Notes under the pieces: model-generated | The model's input: only the letters and a program-made list of their open reading frames with translations | Told to the model about the DNA's origin: nothing | Databases searched by the model: none | Assembly: GCA_900769115.1 (NCBI GenBank) | Contig: CAAGFJ010000021.1 | Coordinates: forward strand, 1-25,534 | Direction: 5' to 3' | Length of the DNA: 25,534 nucleotides | Origin: Lachnospiraceae bacterium | Lineage (GTDB): Bacteria > Bacillota > Clostridia > Lachnospirales > Lachnospiraceae | Program-made: the position numbers and the translations under genes | Part shown: positions 15,509 to 25,454 of the stretch, piece by piece | Numbering within the stretch: position 1 is the first letter of the stretch | Layout: each line of letters starts with the position of its first letter

Positions 15509-16262
15509 TTAACTCACCTCCAAGCAGGGTCACAACATCAATGATCTTTTCAAAGAATTCCTTCCGGCTGTCATCCCCCTTTACCAGTTCGTTGAATAAC
15601 AGACCATCCTTAATGAACAGAATACGATCTGCATAACTGGCGGTAAATGCATCATGTGTTACCATCAGAATCGTTGCATCCATACTCTGATTCAATGCCT
15701 TGAAGCTTTCTAACAATTGTCTGGCTGCCTTGGAGTCCAATGCTCCGGTCGGTTCATCAGCTAAGATCAGTTTCGGATTACTGATGATTGCACGGGCAGA
15801 TGCAATTCTTTGTTTCTGACCTCCGGATACCTGATATGGATACTTGTTAAGGATCTTCATAATATCAAGCTGTGCTGCAATATCCTTCACCCGTTCGTCA
15901 ATCTCCTTCGCATCCACACGCTGTATCGTCAGCGGTAACGCAATATTCTCATACGCCGTTAGGGTATCTAACAGATTAAAATCCTGAAAGATAAATCCAA
16001 GCTGTTCTCTACGAAACCGATTCAAATGATTTCCCTTCAATGTTGTAATATCCTGACCTCCGATCCGGATATGTCCGGCTGTCACCCGGTCAATCGTAGA
16101 GATACAATTTAATAATGTTGTCTTACCACTTCCACTTGCCCCCATGATTCCGACAAATTCACCCTTATCTACAAAAAAGCTGATATTGTCAATCGCTTTG
16201 GTAAGGTTGGATTTGTTTCCGTAATACTTTTCAATCTGATTTACCTCTAATAAATGTTCCAT
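15495..16262 (-). CDS. BceA-type ABC transporter ATP-binding protein
   Basis: Cytoplasmic ATPase partner of the BceB-like permease, of the MacB/LolD-related class. The 255-residue protein contains Walker A GASGSGKTT (41-49), Q-loop Gln93 in FIFQDFNLLDTLTAYEN, signature VSGGQKQR (145-152), Walker B LILADE (165-170), the PTGALDSK D-loop and switch His203 in MVTHDAFTASYADRI. THDAFTASYADR is typical of BceA-like proteins. It is preceded by the kinase gene with a 113-bp gap holding a perfect palindrome, so it may have its own regulated promoter in addition to read-through from the two-component genes. Confidence 0.93.
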   Translation of the reverse strand: MEHLLEVNQIEKYYGNKSNLTKAIDNISFFVDKGEFVGIMGASGSGKTTLLNCISTIDRVTAGHIRIGGQDITTLKGNHLNRFRREQLGFIFQDFNLLDTLTAYENIALPLTIQRVDAKEIDERVKDIAAQLDIMKILNKYPYQVSGGQKQRIASARAIISNPKLILADEPTGALDSKAARQLLESFKALNQSMDATILMVTHDAFTASYADRILFIKDGLLFNELVKGDDSRKEFFEKIIDVVTLLGGELNDVI

Positions 16263-16340
16263 GATTCTCTTCCTTTCTTATGAGCTATGTTCTAACGCTA
16301 TCTTATTCCAATCCTTCCTTACCTGCCATGGATATAACTT

Positions 16341-16372
16341 ACAATAACCTTACGATTTCGTAAGGTTATTGT
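16341..16372. terminator. Perfect 14-bp palindromic hairpin between kinase and ABC genes
   Basis: ACAATAACCTTACG (16341-16354) and CGTAAGGTTATTGT (16359-16372) pair perfectly around ATTT, starting four bases after the kinase stop codon. The tract following on the minus strand (AAGTTATATC) is a poor U-run, so it may be an attenuator between regulator and transporter genes, or an operator for the response regulator, rather than a full terminator. Confidence 0.5.
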
Positions 16373-16375
16373 TCT

Positions 16376-17413
16376 CTACACTTCATTCATTTCCATATAA
16401 CTGTTCTTCGGGAATACGAGGCTTACTGTGGTTCCCTCTCCTTCCTTAGATGTCAGTTCTATCCCTAATCCTAACTTATCACACAGCTTTTTACACAGAT
16501 ATAAGCCGATTCCTGTTGACTTCTTACCAATACGTCCATTGCTTCCCGTAAAGCCTTTATCAAATACCCTTCTGACTTCCCCTGCTTTCATTCCGATCCC
16601 ATTATCTGCGATCTCTAATACAATCTTGTCCTTATATTCTCTGCCTGTAAACTGAATCTGTGCATCCTGTGGCTTACCATACTTGATACTGTTCGCCATG
16701 ATCTGATTCAGAATAAACTGGCACCATTTTGCATCAGAAAAGACCTCCTGGTCTACCTGATTCATTACAATTCGAATCTTCTTAGAAATACATGCCTGTT
16801 TATTGCGTTTTACCACTTCACTTATCATATCTTTAAGGTTACACTTTCTTACACTGTAATCTTTATTTGTGTAATTGCTTCTTGCATAGAATAATGCCTG
16901 TTCCGTATAATCTTCTATCTCCTTGATCTGATCACCGATCCGTTTCGTCACATCACCCTTGTTATTCTCAATGATCATTTCTGCCGTTGCAATCGGAAGT
17001 TTGATCTCATGAATCCACAGTTCAATATATTCCCGGTATTCCTCCTGAATCCTTTTATATACATTTACCTGTTCTAACATGGACTTATTAGTATCTTGCA
17101 AAATGAGATCTAACAAATGTTCCTCCCAAGTTCCGGCCTCCGGAAGCATCTCAACGATCAGATACTTCTCATCTAACATCTGCAGATGTGCCAAAATCTC
17201 TTTGTAATAACTCTTCTTTGTATTGTATTCCAAATAGATTCCCACGGTATACGCCACTGCTAATACACCGATCACATACAGATGAAAGACAACCGGCACG
17301 GAATACAAGAACAAAAACACCTCTATCGTAAAGATTGCAAACAGCAGTAGTGCCGCACTTTTCCAATGGTCTAACAGATAATATCGAAACCGGATCTCCT
17401 GTTGCTTATTCAT
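16376..17413 (-). CDS. BceS-type intramembrane-sensing histidine kinase
   Basis: Sensor kinase that, in this family, reports the state of the Bce transporter to the response regulator instead of binding the drug itself. The 345-residue protein has two N-terminal membrane helices (about 19-37 and 42-60) with almost no extracellular loop. The phosphoacceptor His135 lies in ELWIHEIKLPIATAE, with the N-box around NQIMANSIKYG, the G1 box ADNGIGM and the G2 box STGIGLYLCKKL. I choose the ATG at 17411-17413 because AAGGA is upstream and the membrane segment then starts at a usual distance; a start nine codons earlier is possible. It follows the regulator gene by 28 bp. Confidence 0.92.
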   Translation of the reverse strand: MNKQQEIRFRYYLLDHWKSAALLLFAIFTIEVFLFLYSVPVVFHLYVIGVLAVAYTVGIYLEYNTKKSYYKEILAHLQMLDEKYLIVEMLPEAGTWEEHLLDLILQDTNKSMLEQVNVYKRIQEEYREYIELWIHEIKLPIATAEMIIENNKGDVTKRIGDQIKEIEDYTEQALFYARSNYTNKDYSVRKCNLKDMISEVVKRNKQACISKKIRIVMNQVDQEVFSDAKWCQFILNQIMANSIKYGKPQDAQIQFTGREYKDKIVLEIADNGIGMKAGEVRRVFDKGFTGSNGRIGKKSTGIGLYLCKKLCDKLGLGIELTSKEGEGTTVSLVFPKNSYMEMNEV

Positions 17414-17441
17414 ATTTCCATCATTCCTTTTCCTTCCCATA

Positions 17442-18110
17442 TCATACCATCATATAACCCTGACCACGTTTTGTCTCAATCACATGTTCTAATCCAATCT
17501 CCTGTAACTTCTTACGGATACGAGTCATATTAACCGTCAACGTATTGTCATCAATAAAGGATTCATCTTCCCAGAGTGTATCCATAATATCATCCCGGGA
17601 TACGATCGAACCCTTATTCTTTGCCAGATAGTGCATGATCCTAAGCTCATTTGCTGTCAGTTCTACACTTCTGTTGTCCGTCTCTAACCGGCTCTTTCCA
17701 ATATCCAACACAAAAGAACCACAATTCATCTTATCTGTAACAAATGCCTGATTGGTCCGTTTCAATATGGCAATGATCTTCGCTAACAAAATCTGCGTAT
17801 TAAACGGTTTCGTCACATAATGATCTGCTCCATAATGCATTGCCAGCAATTCATCCATATCACTGTCTCTGCTCGTGATCATGATAACTGGAACATCCGA
17901 TACTTTCCGAAATTCTTTTAAGATATAAGTTCCATCTGTATCCGGCAGGTTAAGATCTAACAATACCAGATCCGGATGTATGTCCTGCAACTGTTCCAGC
18001 ACATGATCGAATTGCCGAAGTCCTTCCGCCTCATATCCATTTCGAATCAGAAAAATCTCTAATTCCTGACTTAATTTCTCATCATCCTCCACAATTACTA
18101 TCTTCGCCAT
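17442..18110 (-). CDS. BceR-type OmpR-family response regulator
   Basis: A transcription factor phosphorylated by the adjacent kinase, expected to activate the downstream ABC genes. The 222-residue protein has a receiver domain (acidic pair EDDE at 8-11, phosphoacceptor Asp52 in LVLLDLNLPDTDG, conserved Lys in YVTKPFN). It is followed by a winged-helix DNA-binding domain ending NMTRIRKKLQEIGLEHVIETKRGQGYMMV, which closely resembles BceR-like proteins. AGGAGAG seven bases before the ATG sets the start. It starts 36 bp after addA, so either it is transcribed from a promoter within the addA end or by read-through. No terminator is visible between them. Confidence 0.94.
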   Translation of the reverse strand: MAKIVIVEDDEKLSQELEIFLIRNGYEAEGLRQFDHVLEQLQDIHPDLVLLDLNLPDTDGTYILKEFRKVSDVPVIMITSRDSDMDELLAMHYGADHYVTKPFNTQILLAKIIAILKRTNQAFVTDKMNCGSFVLDIGKSRLETDNRSVELTANELRIMHYLAKNKGSIVSRDDIMDTLWEDESFIDDNTLTVNMTRIRKKLQEIGLEHVIETKRGQGYMMV

Positions 18111-18146
18111 ATTCTTCTCTCCTCTTATGACATGTTCCTGTGTTCT

Positions 18147-21100
18147 CTAGAAAACAGCAATCTCTTTGCCTAACGCAAAGGAATACAGATATGTTTCCTT
18201 CACCTTTTTGCCCGTCAACTGTTCCAGTGTATCCTTATAATATTGCATCTGCGTCCGGTATCTTTTGATAAGCTCTTCTTCTTGACCATCCTTGATCCGG
18301 TCTGTCTTATAATCTACTAATACCAGATCGTCACCTTCTGCAAAATAGGCATCCACAATTCCCTGTACCACAATGCTGTCATCTAGTGAAGTCTCTCCCA
18401 CCAATCTGCTTGCCGGAACACCTACCACAAACTGTTTTTCTTTGTATAATCTTGCTTCTCTCGCCGCCTGCCGCATACGGATTCCAAGCTTTGACGCTGT
18501 AAAGGCCGCAAATTTATCTGCGGTTAAAAATCCTCTTGTCTCCTCCGGCAATCTTCCTTCTGCCCACATTTTTTCCAGGAAACTGGTAATGGAATCCGCA
18601 TCTTCTAAATTAGCATGATCAAACAACTCCATCGCCTTATGCACCCATGTACCACGCGCCGCCGCATTCATCTTTTCCGCTCCTGCAAGGAATCTTGGAA
18701 CGGCAAAAATATCTCTGTGATAAGCTATTGGTTCCACCGCATCAGAAGGTTCATTCTCTGTCTCATAGATTCGTTTGATCTCTGTGACGGAAAGCTTGGA
18801 CTTCTGCTGCGTTAATCGTTCATTTGCATATTTCCACGAAAGCCGTCCCTGCAATTCTTCTTCGTGTGCTGCCCTTTCGCAAAGCCATCCTTTGAGCCGT
18901 TCTCTCCGGTCTGTCTGCTGCTCCATATTCGATTGCAGATGCATCACTGTTAATTTTTTAAAATCATATGTCTCTACCGCTAGGCGAATATCCGGCATTG
19001 TTACTTCATGCTCTAACACATACTCTGCGGATACGATCTGCTCGCCCTTCTTATCCAATCGCTTTGGCACTTCTTTCATTGCTGCATGAAATACCTTGTT
19101 CCGCAATAACGCCTCAACGATCAGATCTAAATAGTTCCTTGCACTGTGAACATTGCTATATCCTAACTTTGCCTTTTCATCCGCAAGTACCATCTCATAC
19201 TTATGAACCAATGCCGGAATATCTTTAGTCACACCAGTTATGATCAATTTCTCTTTTGCACGGGTCAGTCCAACATATAATAACCGTAACTCTTCGGCAA
19301 TACTCTGTGTCAGCATCAAAGCCGCAAACGCCTTTCGTTTGAAGGTATCATTGCCACATCGCTTCACCGGATCGATATACTTCGCACCGATATAATAATC
19401 TGAATGAATGATAAGCGGGGTCTTTGTATCCATGAGGTTGAAGTTCTTTCCGGTTCCTGCTAAGAATACAACAGGGAACTCCAATCCTTTACTCTTATGA
19501 ATACTCATAATACGCACTGCATTCTCTGTACTTTCCACAGAAGGATCTCCACCTAAAGATACTGCCTTCTGTTGCAGATGGTTGACATACTGTAAAAAAT
19601 TAAACAGCGATTGAAATGCTCCGTCCTCAAATGCTTTTGTCTCATTAAGAAGCAGTCGCAGATTCCTTATCCTGAATGTTCCTTCCGGCATTGCCTGTAC
19701 ATAATAATAAAAACCGGTATCAAAATACAAAAACCGCAATAACTGTCCGATTCCCATATAACTCTTCTTTTCCATACAGTCTTCTAGCAATTGCAGCATA
19801 TGTTGACATTTGGTACACAAAGAATCGTATACCTCTTTCTCTATCCCGGAAAGCTTTCCTGCAATCCGCTCCCGTTCATCCGACGCAAGCACCCGTACTG
19901 CCTCATAGATATAGATCGGTTTCTTACTCCGTTGATCACGCTTTTCTACCTGTGAATGATTGTCCATTTCCTCACGGTTTTCTTTTGCATTTTCCTCCCT
20001 CTCTAACAGATGCTTCACTAACGCTAACACCGCTAATTCATTACTGTTGCAGCCCCCGTAATAACCACGGAGGACCGCCGTCATCTCCACATCATTGAAT
20101 GGATTATCTATCACACGCAACATACTCAATACCATGCGGATCTCAACTGTATCAAAATATCCGTTCTCATTCTGTATGCGCACCGGAATATTATAATTCA
20201 TTAACACTTCCTGAAAGATCTGGCTGAATGCGGACGGTGCACGGAACAGAATTACCATATCCTTATAGTCCACATTTTGCAGCGTCTGACCATCCTCAGC
20301 AACAATCTGATATGGATGCTCTCCCATCATACGCTGAATCCTCTTTGCGATCATGGTAGCTTCTAATTCGATCTTGCCGATGTCCTCTAAATTCTCATCC
20401 AGATTCTCTTCCTTCTGTGCCGTCATTTCCTCATCTGAATTCTGTACGAATTCAAAGTCCTTGCTCTCTCCAAGCAGTAATTCCACCTCGTCATCCGCCA
20501 CTTGTGCAAACTCTCTGCCCGGAACTAATGCCTCGTCTGCTGTATACTCAATCCCCCCTAAATCCTGTCCCATAATCTGATAGAAGATATAGTTGATCGT
20601 CTCTAAGACATTGGCACGGCTACGGAAATTATTCTTCAACAGAAGCTTTCTGCACGGCTGTCCTTCCACCATGGAATACGAATGATACTTCTCCATAAAC
20701 AGATCCGGACGTGCCATACGGAAGCTGTAGATACTCTGCTTCACATCACCTACCATAAAGATATTATGCACGCCTTCCGGTATCCGGGACACACATTGCA
20801 GGATTGCCTCTTGCAGATAATTGCTGTCCTGATACTCGTCAATTAAGATCTCACGGAACTGCTCGGACATCTCCCGTCCAACAGCACTTGGAATTGGTCT
20901 TTCCTCTTCATCATATCCCTCGCATAATACCTGCAAGGCGAAATGTTCCACATCACTGAATTCCAGAACCCCCTTTGCAAGCTTTGCCTGTAAGAAATGT
21001 TGCCGGAACAATTCTGCCGCATCTAATAATGCTGCAAGCATCTTCTCCTGTGCCGCAAATTGTTCCAATACAATCTCAAACGGTACTTCAAACAGCCCAA

Positions 21101-22025
21101 AGAGTACATTGATCTCCTTCTTATAATCATCCCGGATCGACTTAATCCGATCTGCCTTATCCACATCAAATGCATCTCCCTTTTTTGCTCTTCCCATCGT
21201 GGCAAACTTCTGACCTGCTACATCCATAAACTGTGTATAGGTTCTTGCCGAGATCAGATCCTCCACCAGAACAACATCCGCTAACAATGTCTTTTCCATA
21301 TAGAGCGGTCCATCGATACTTCTGGCAATATCGAGTGCCATCTGCACCTTAGCCCGGATTCCTCTTGCTGTCTGGTGCAATTGTTCAAAATACTGTATCA
21401 CAAACGGAATCTGGACGAATTCTTCCTCTGATTCCACATGAAGACTTGCCTTTGCATTGGCAATCCACTGTTCCGGTCTTGGATAACTGGAACACACCGT
21501 ATAGACCTTAAGCATGTATTCCATGATCCGGTCATCGGTCTTATCTGCGGAAAAGGCTTCGGAACACTGCACAAAATCCGGATTCTGGTAGCACTCTTCC
21601 ACAACCTGTGCTAGTGCTTCATCCTGTAATAACAGAATCTCACCCGGCTCTCCAATACGGATAGCAGGATCTAAACCTAACACATGAAAGTTCTCTTTTA
21701 CAACCTGATAGCAAAAACTATCTATGGTTAAAATGTTAGCCTGACTGATATAATTCAACTGCTTCATGTAATGCTCATTTTCCGGCTCTTTTTGCAGCAT
21801 GTCTTCTAATGCTTTTGCAATCTTATCCTTCATCTGGGCTGCGGCTGCTTTTGTAAAAGTCACTACTAACAATTCGTCAATATCCATCGGATGTGCGGTA
21901 TCTGCAATCATCTCAATAATACGTTCCACAAGAACTGCCGTCTTGCCAGAACCTGCTGCTGCCGATACTAACAAATTACAATCCCTTGCATCAATAATCT
22001 TTCTCTGATCCTTCGTCCACTGCAT
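18147..22025 (-). CDS. addA: ATP-dependent helicase/nuclease subunit A
   Basis: Helicase-nuclease subunit of AddAB, which processes double-strand DNA ends for RecA-dependent repair. The 1292-residue protein is a full-length UvrD/Rep-type helicase with a C-terminal RecB-like nuclease. Visible are the Q-motif WTKDQRKIID, Walker A SAAAGSGKTAVLVERI, LLVVTFTKAAAAQMKD, Walker B-like EILIDEYQDSNYLQE, GDVKQSIYSFRMARP, MSIHKSKGLEFPVVFLAG, LLYVGLTRAKEKLIITG and the nuclease core LVDYKTDRI. I start at the ATG at 22023-22025: GGAGG is nine bases upstream, against only three for the nearby GTG at 22031. It overlaps addB by 35 bp, so the two are translationally coupled. Confidence 0.96.
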   Translation of the reverse strand: MQWTKDQRKIIDARDCNLLVSAAAGSGKTAVLVERIIEMIADTAHPMDIDELLVVTFTKAAAAQMKDKIAKALEDMLQKEPENEHYMKQLNYISQANILTIDSFCYQVVKENFHVLGLDPAIRIGEPGEILLLQDEALAQVVEECYQNPDFVQCSEAFSADKTDDRIMEYMLKVYTVCSSYPRPEQWIANAKASLHVESEEEFVQIPFVIQYFEQLHQTARGIRAKVQMALDIARSIDGPLYMEKTLLADVVLVEDLISARTYTQFMDVAGQKFATMGRAKKGDAFDVDKADRIKSIRDDYKKEINVLFGLFEVPFEIVLEQFAAQEKMLAALLDAAELFRQHFLQAKLAKGVLEFSDVEHFALQVLCEGYDEEERPIPSAVGREMSEQFREILIDEYQDSNYLQEAILQCVSRIPEGVHNIFMVGDVKQSIYSFRMARPDLFMEKYHSYSMVEGQPCRKLLLKNNFRSRANVLETINYIFYQIMGQDLGGIEYTADEALVPGREFAQVADDEVELLLGESKDFEFVQNSDEEMTAQKEENLDENLEDIGKIELEATMIAKRIQRMMGEHPYQIVAEDGQTLQNVDYKDMVILFRAPSAFSQIFQEVLMNYNIPVRIQNENGYFDTVEIRMVLSMLRVIDNPFNDVEMTAVLRGYYGGCNSNELAVLALVKHLLEREENAKENREEMDNHSQVEKRDQRSKKPIYIYEAVRVLASDERERIAGKLSGIEKEVYDSLCTKCQHMLQLLEDCMEKKSYMGIGQLLRFLYFDTGFYYYVQAMPEGTFRIRNLRLLLNETKAFEDGAFQSLFNFLQYVNHLQQKAVSLGGDPSVESTENAVRIMSIHKSKGLEFPVVFLAGTGKNFNLMDTKTPLIIHSDYYIGAKYIDPVKRCGNDTFKRKAFAALMLTQSIAEELRLLYVGLTRAKEKLIITGVTKDIPALVHKYEMVLADEKAKLGYSNVHSARNYLDLIVEALLRNKVFHAAMKEVPKRLDKKGEQIVSAEYVLEHEVTMPDIRLAVETYDFKKLTVMHLQSNMEQQTDRRERLKGWLCERAAHEEELQGRLSWKYANERLTQQKSKLSVTEIKRIYETENEPSDAVEPIAYHRDIFAVPRFLAGAEKMNAAARGTWVHKAMELFDHANLEDADSITSFLEKMWAEGRLPEETRGFLTADKFAAFTASKLGIRMRQAAREARLYKEKQFVVGVPASRLVGETSLDDSIVVQGIVDAYFAEGDDLVLVDYKTDRIKDGQEEELIKRYRTQMQYYKDTLEQLTGKKVKETYLYSFALGKEIAVF

Positions 22026-25000
22026 GTTCACGCTCCTCCTTTCCTTCTAAGATCAATTGTTTAGCTTCCTTCCGTTCTAATTGCGGTGCAATTCGGTATG
22101 CATTTCCTCCCAGTCCCGGTTCAAACCGGCAGACACTCCGGTAATCACAGAAATTACATGGGGAATTAAGCTCTCCCTTCTCCGGATTCATTGCAATCTC
22201 TCCCACACTGATCTGATCTCCGATCTCCCTCATCTTATTCTTTACAAAAGCAGATATCTTCTCTAACTCCTCTGTAGATACCAGTGCTGTATTTCTTGAA
22301 TCAAAAGCTCCATCCTTCTTATAACGGACAGGTGTTACCGATCCGGTTCTCGCATCCATCAGTTCCAAACACGTCTCATCCTCATTTACCAGACCGGTAA
22401 GCCGGTTGCTTTCTATCCGTTTCTGCTCTATCTTACTCTCATCCATCTCCTCAATGATCGGATCGAAGATATGATAATAATACATTCCGGTTGGAATGAT
22501 CTTCTTATCCGGATACTTACGCTGTAACAGTTCAAGCATAACATTCATATATACCGTGAGCTGTAACTGCTTGCCCTCATACATCTTCACATAGTCAATA
22601 TCCTTCGCACCTGACTTATAATCTAACACCTTCACATAGACAGCATCCTCCGTCTCTGTGATATCCACCCGGTCTATGAATCCGGTCAGTTCCATCTGTC
22701 CCCCATCAGATAGCTGCATTGTTGTATATGACAGCTTATCCTCTGGCGAGAATTTCTCCTCAAAATAAGCAGGACACATCTTACCCTCTTCTAAATGCCG
22801 GCAAAGATGTCCTATGCTTCGTTTGGCAATCCGGATCAGAACATCTAACTGGTGTCTGCTGCGAAAACTGCTGTCGAAGATGGTTTCATTTACTTCCTTT
22901 GCTGCATTATGCACAAGCGCCTCCACTAATTCATCTCTGTCCTGTTCTGAAATTTGACCAGGGTTAATTTCTCCCGTACTCACTTTTTCGAAGAAATCCT
23001 GCATTACCGCATGCAGAATCGTACCGATATGATTCGATTCCATCTGATATTCTTCCCGCTTTGCAATCTGGATACCATACTGCAGAAAGAACTGATACGC
23101 ACATCCCACATAAGTCTCTAACCTCGATACACTATGCACCATATGTGTACCATATAACTGTCTTGAAATCGATCGGTCAAGCACAGTCTCCCGGTTCTCG
23201 TATAGATAACCATCTAACATCTTTCTTGCACGATGCTCCTGTGTCTTCAACATCATCTGGTATACCGATGCATCCTGCTGTTTCTCTGATTCCAACTGCC
23301 CGGCGAATACTTTGGTCAGTTCTTCTTTGGTCGATGGCAGCATATTCTTAATCCAGTCCGCTGCGGATTCCACTACCAATTGCGGATACATCTGAAGAAT
23401 CCTCTTCATAAAATAGGATGGCCGCAATTCTGCCCCCTTCTCATCTGTCTTACGATAGGACAGAATCAACCGTTCGCTTGCCTGTGTCAGTTGCAGATAA
23501 ATATAGAATTGCTTTACAAAGATATCCTTCTTACTATCCGGTGCAAGCTGTATTCCCCGATCTGCTAACTGTCGGCGATCCTTGTCTGCCAGAATCCCCT
23601 GTCTGACACTATTGTCCGGCAGCAGACCTTCATTGGCTCCCGCAACAAATAATATCTTCACATAATGAAATCTTGTCCGCTCCATATCTCCGATCACAAC
23701 CTGATCTAAGGTAGAAGGAATTGCACCTAACCGTACTTCTGACATTCCGGCAGCCAGCATGTCACGCAATGTCTCTCTCGATATCTCTTCCTCTCCGAGA
23801 ATATCCATTGTCTTGTCTAACACCTGAATGAACTTATCATATACCTGTGCATAACTCTTTGCTTCCCGCAGCATCCCCTGTGTCTCAAACCATTCACTCT
23901 GCCGTTGCAGCTTCTGTGCCATATCATGCACCGCAACAAACTCATATAATGCCGTCAGATATTCCTTTGCTTTTGCTGTCTGCTTTGAAAAGATATCTGC
24001 CACCGGCTCTAATAGCTCCATAAACTGTCTCCTGGTCGCATTGATCCTTCCCATGCCTTTGCGTTTGGTCTGGAATGTATTCTTCCACCAGGAATATCCT
24101 CTGACTCCATATTTGAGCGCATAGTTCTCTAATAAGAAGATATCATCCTTACTGATATCAAAAAATCCTGTCTTAAGAAAGGCAAACACACTGTCATATG
24201 CAAAATCCTGTATAAACAGATCCAATACCATATTCGTAATCTCAACCACCGGATTGTGAATAAATGCCTCATTCACATCCATAAAATATGGTATCTCTAA
24301 CTGCTGCATCACCATATGCCAAAGATCTGCCTGCTGCCCCATATCCCCTGTCACAACTGCAAAATCACGATACCGGTATTGTCCACTTAATACATATTCC
24401 TTGATCGTCTTTGCAATATAATAGATCTCTTCCTCTGCATCCTCTGCCTCACACACACGGATTGCCGTACTCTCTGCCGTATACGTCTTCACCGGAAAGC
24501 GGAACAACTGTCGCTCTAAGTATGCCAGTTCCGGTACTGCATGCAAACGGTAATTCATCTCTAAACTGACATGCGGCAATACCTTTACCTGATTGTCCTC
24601 GGCCAGTTTACATAATCTATCTACTGATTCTTTTCCTAATGAAAAGAGCTCATGTTCGCCATATCCGTTATTTCCAAACAAATCCCCATCCATTGTAAAC
24701 ACAAAATGCAGATTGGCAGCCTGCTTCATTAACGCCTCAATCACCTGATACTGAATCGGTGTAAAGCCTGTAAAGCCATCAAAATAGATCTCGGCTCCCT
24801 TTAACAATCCAGATTCCCCTACCGTCTCTGCCAATAAGGACAGAAGCTGTTCTGCCACCATATAAGAATTGCCCATTGCCTCTTCAAATGCAGTCAGTAT
24901 GATCTTCATATCCGACAACTTATAATAAAGACTCTGCTCCGGGGATAGTCCGGCAATTCCGTCCTCTAACACCTGTCCGGTTACCTGATACTGATATAAT

Positions 25001-25383
25001 TCGGACAGCATAGACTTCGTCTCTTCCACAAAGCCCGGCTTGCCAACCATCTTGCCATAATAGGTAAATTCCTTCTCATGCTCCCTCAATACCTTCATCA
25101 GAAGCATGCTCTTCCCATAATCATCTAAGATGTCATATGTATGCACATTTCTCTCATCAAACACCTTAAATGCCATACGCGTAAAGCTGACAATAGAGAT
25201 CTCCATTGTCCCTCCCTTTGGATGCAGGGACACCATATCCTGCTCTGCTGCCATATTCGATTGTTCCGGTAATACAAACCAGATTGGTGCATGTCCTTCC
25301 ACCTCTGACTGTGCTATCATCTTCTCATATATATACCGGGTCTTACCTGTACCACTTGCCCCTAAAATAAACTCTACCGCCAT
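21991..25383 (-). CDS. addB: ATP-dependent helicase/deoxyribonuclease subunit B
   Basis: Second subunit of AddAB; its nuclease domain cuts the 5'-ended strand and the subunit is responsible for Chi recognition in characterised homologues. The 1130-residue protein starts with VEFILGASGTGKTRYIYEK, carrying the AddB-type Walker A. The nuclease motif is VLDYKSGAKDIDY in the last quarter. Cysteines typical of the iron-sulphur cluster are seen in ETYVGCAYQFF and in SPCNFCDYRSVCRF close to the C terminus. GGGAGG six bases before the ATG at 25381-25383 makes this start clearly better than the in-frame ATG 25 codons upstream, which lies in the promoter and repeat. The gene heads the addB-addA operon. 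Confidence 0.96.
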   Translation of the reverse strand: MAVEFILGASGTGKTRYIYEKMIAQSEVEGHAPIWFVLPEQSNMAAEQDMVSLHPKGGTMEISIVSFTRMAFKVFDERNVHTYDILDDYGKSMLLMKVLREHEKEFTYYGKMVGKPGFVEETKSMLSELYQYQVTGQVLEDGIAGLSPEQSLYYKLSDMKIILTAFEEAMGNSYMVAEQLLSLLAETVGESGLLKGAEIYFDGFTGFTPIQYQVIEALMKQAANLHFVFTMDGDLFGNNGYGEHELFSLGKESVDRLCKLAEDNQVKVLPHVSLEMNYRLHAVPELAYLERQLFRFPVKTYTAESTAIRVCEAEDAEEEIYYIAKTIKEYVLSGQYRYRDFAVVTGDMGQQADLWHMVMQQLEIPYFMDVNEAFIHNPVVEITNMVLDLFIQDFAYDSVFAFLKTGFFDISKDDIFLLENYALKYGVRGYSWWKNTFQTKRKGMGRINATRRQFMELLEPVADIFSKQTAKAKEYLTALYEFVAVHDMAQKLQRQSEWFETQGMLREAKSYAQVYDKFIQVLDKTMDILGEEEISRETLRDMLAAGMSEVRLGAIPSTLDQVVIGDMERTRFHYVKILFVAGANEGLLPDNSVRQGILADKDRRQLADRGIQLAPDSKKDIFVKQFYIYLQLTQASERLILSYRKTDEKGAELRPSYFMKRILQMYPQLVVESAADWIKNMLPSTKEELTKVFAGQLESEKQQDASVYQMMLKTQEHRARKMLDGYLYENRETVLDRSISRQLYGTHMVHSVSRLETYVGCAYQFFLQYGIQIAKREEYQMESNHIGTILHAVMQDFFEKVSTGEINPGQISEQDRDELVEALVHNAAKEVNETIFDSSFRSRHQLDVLIRIAKRSIGHLCRHLEEGKMCPAYFEEKFSPEDKLSYTTMQLSDGGQMELTGFIDRVDITETEDAVYVKVLDYKSGAKDIDYVKMYEGKQLQLTVYMNVMLELLQRKYPDKKIIPTGMYYYHIFDPIIEEMDESKIEQKRIESNRLTGLVNEDETCLELMDARTGSVTPVRYKKDGAFDSRNTALVSTEELEKISAFVKNKMREIGDQISVGEIAMNPEKGELNSPCNFCDYRSVCRFEPGLGGNAYRIAPQLERKEAKQLILEGKEEREHAVDEGSEKDY

Positions 25384-25425
25384 GTAATGCCTCCCGTTGT
25401 CATTCTGACTATATCTGCTCATCCT

Positions 25426-25454
25426 ATTGTAGCCGAAATCAATCCAAAAGACAA
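25426..25454 (-). promoter_or_regulatory. Promoter of addBA
   Basis: TTGTCT (25449-25454), a 17-bp spacer and TACAAT (25426-25431) on the minus strand, about 43 bp before the addB start. The upstream edge of the -35 box coincides with the inner end of the repeat arm at 25454. Confidence 0.6.

Noticed and set aside
19676..20098. Plus-strand frame of 140 codons inside addA, and a similar 142-codon frame at 6824-7252
   Set aside because: They lie antisense to well-supported genes (addA; thioesterase and aroB), have Ser/Pro/Leu-rich low-complexity composition typical of antisense shadows, and show no domain.
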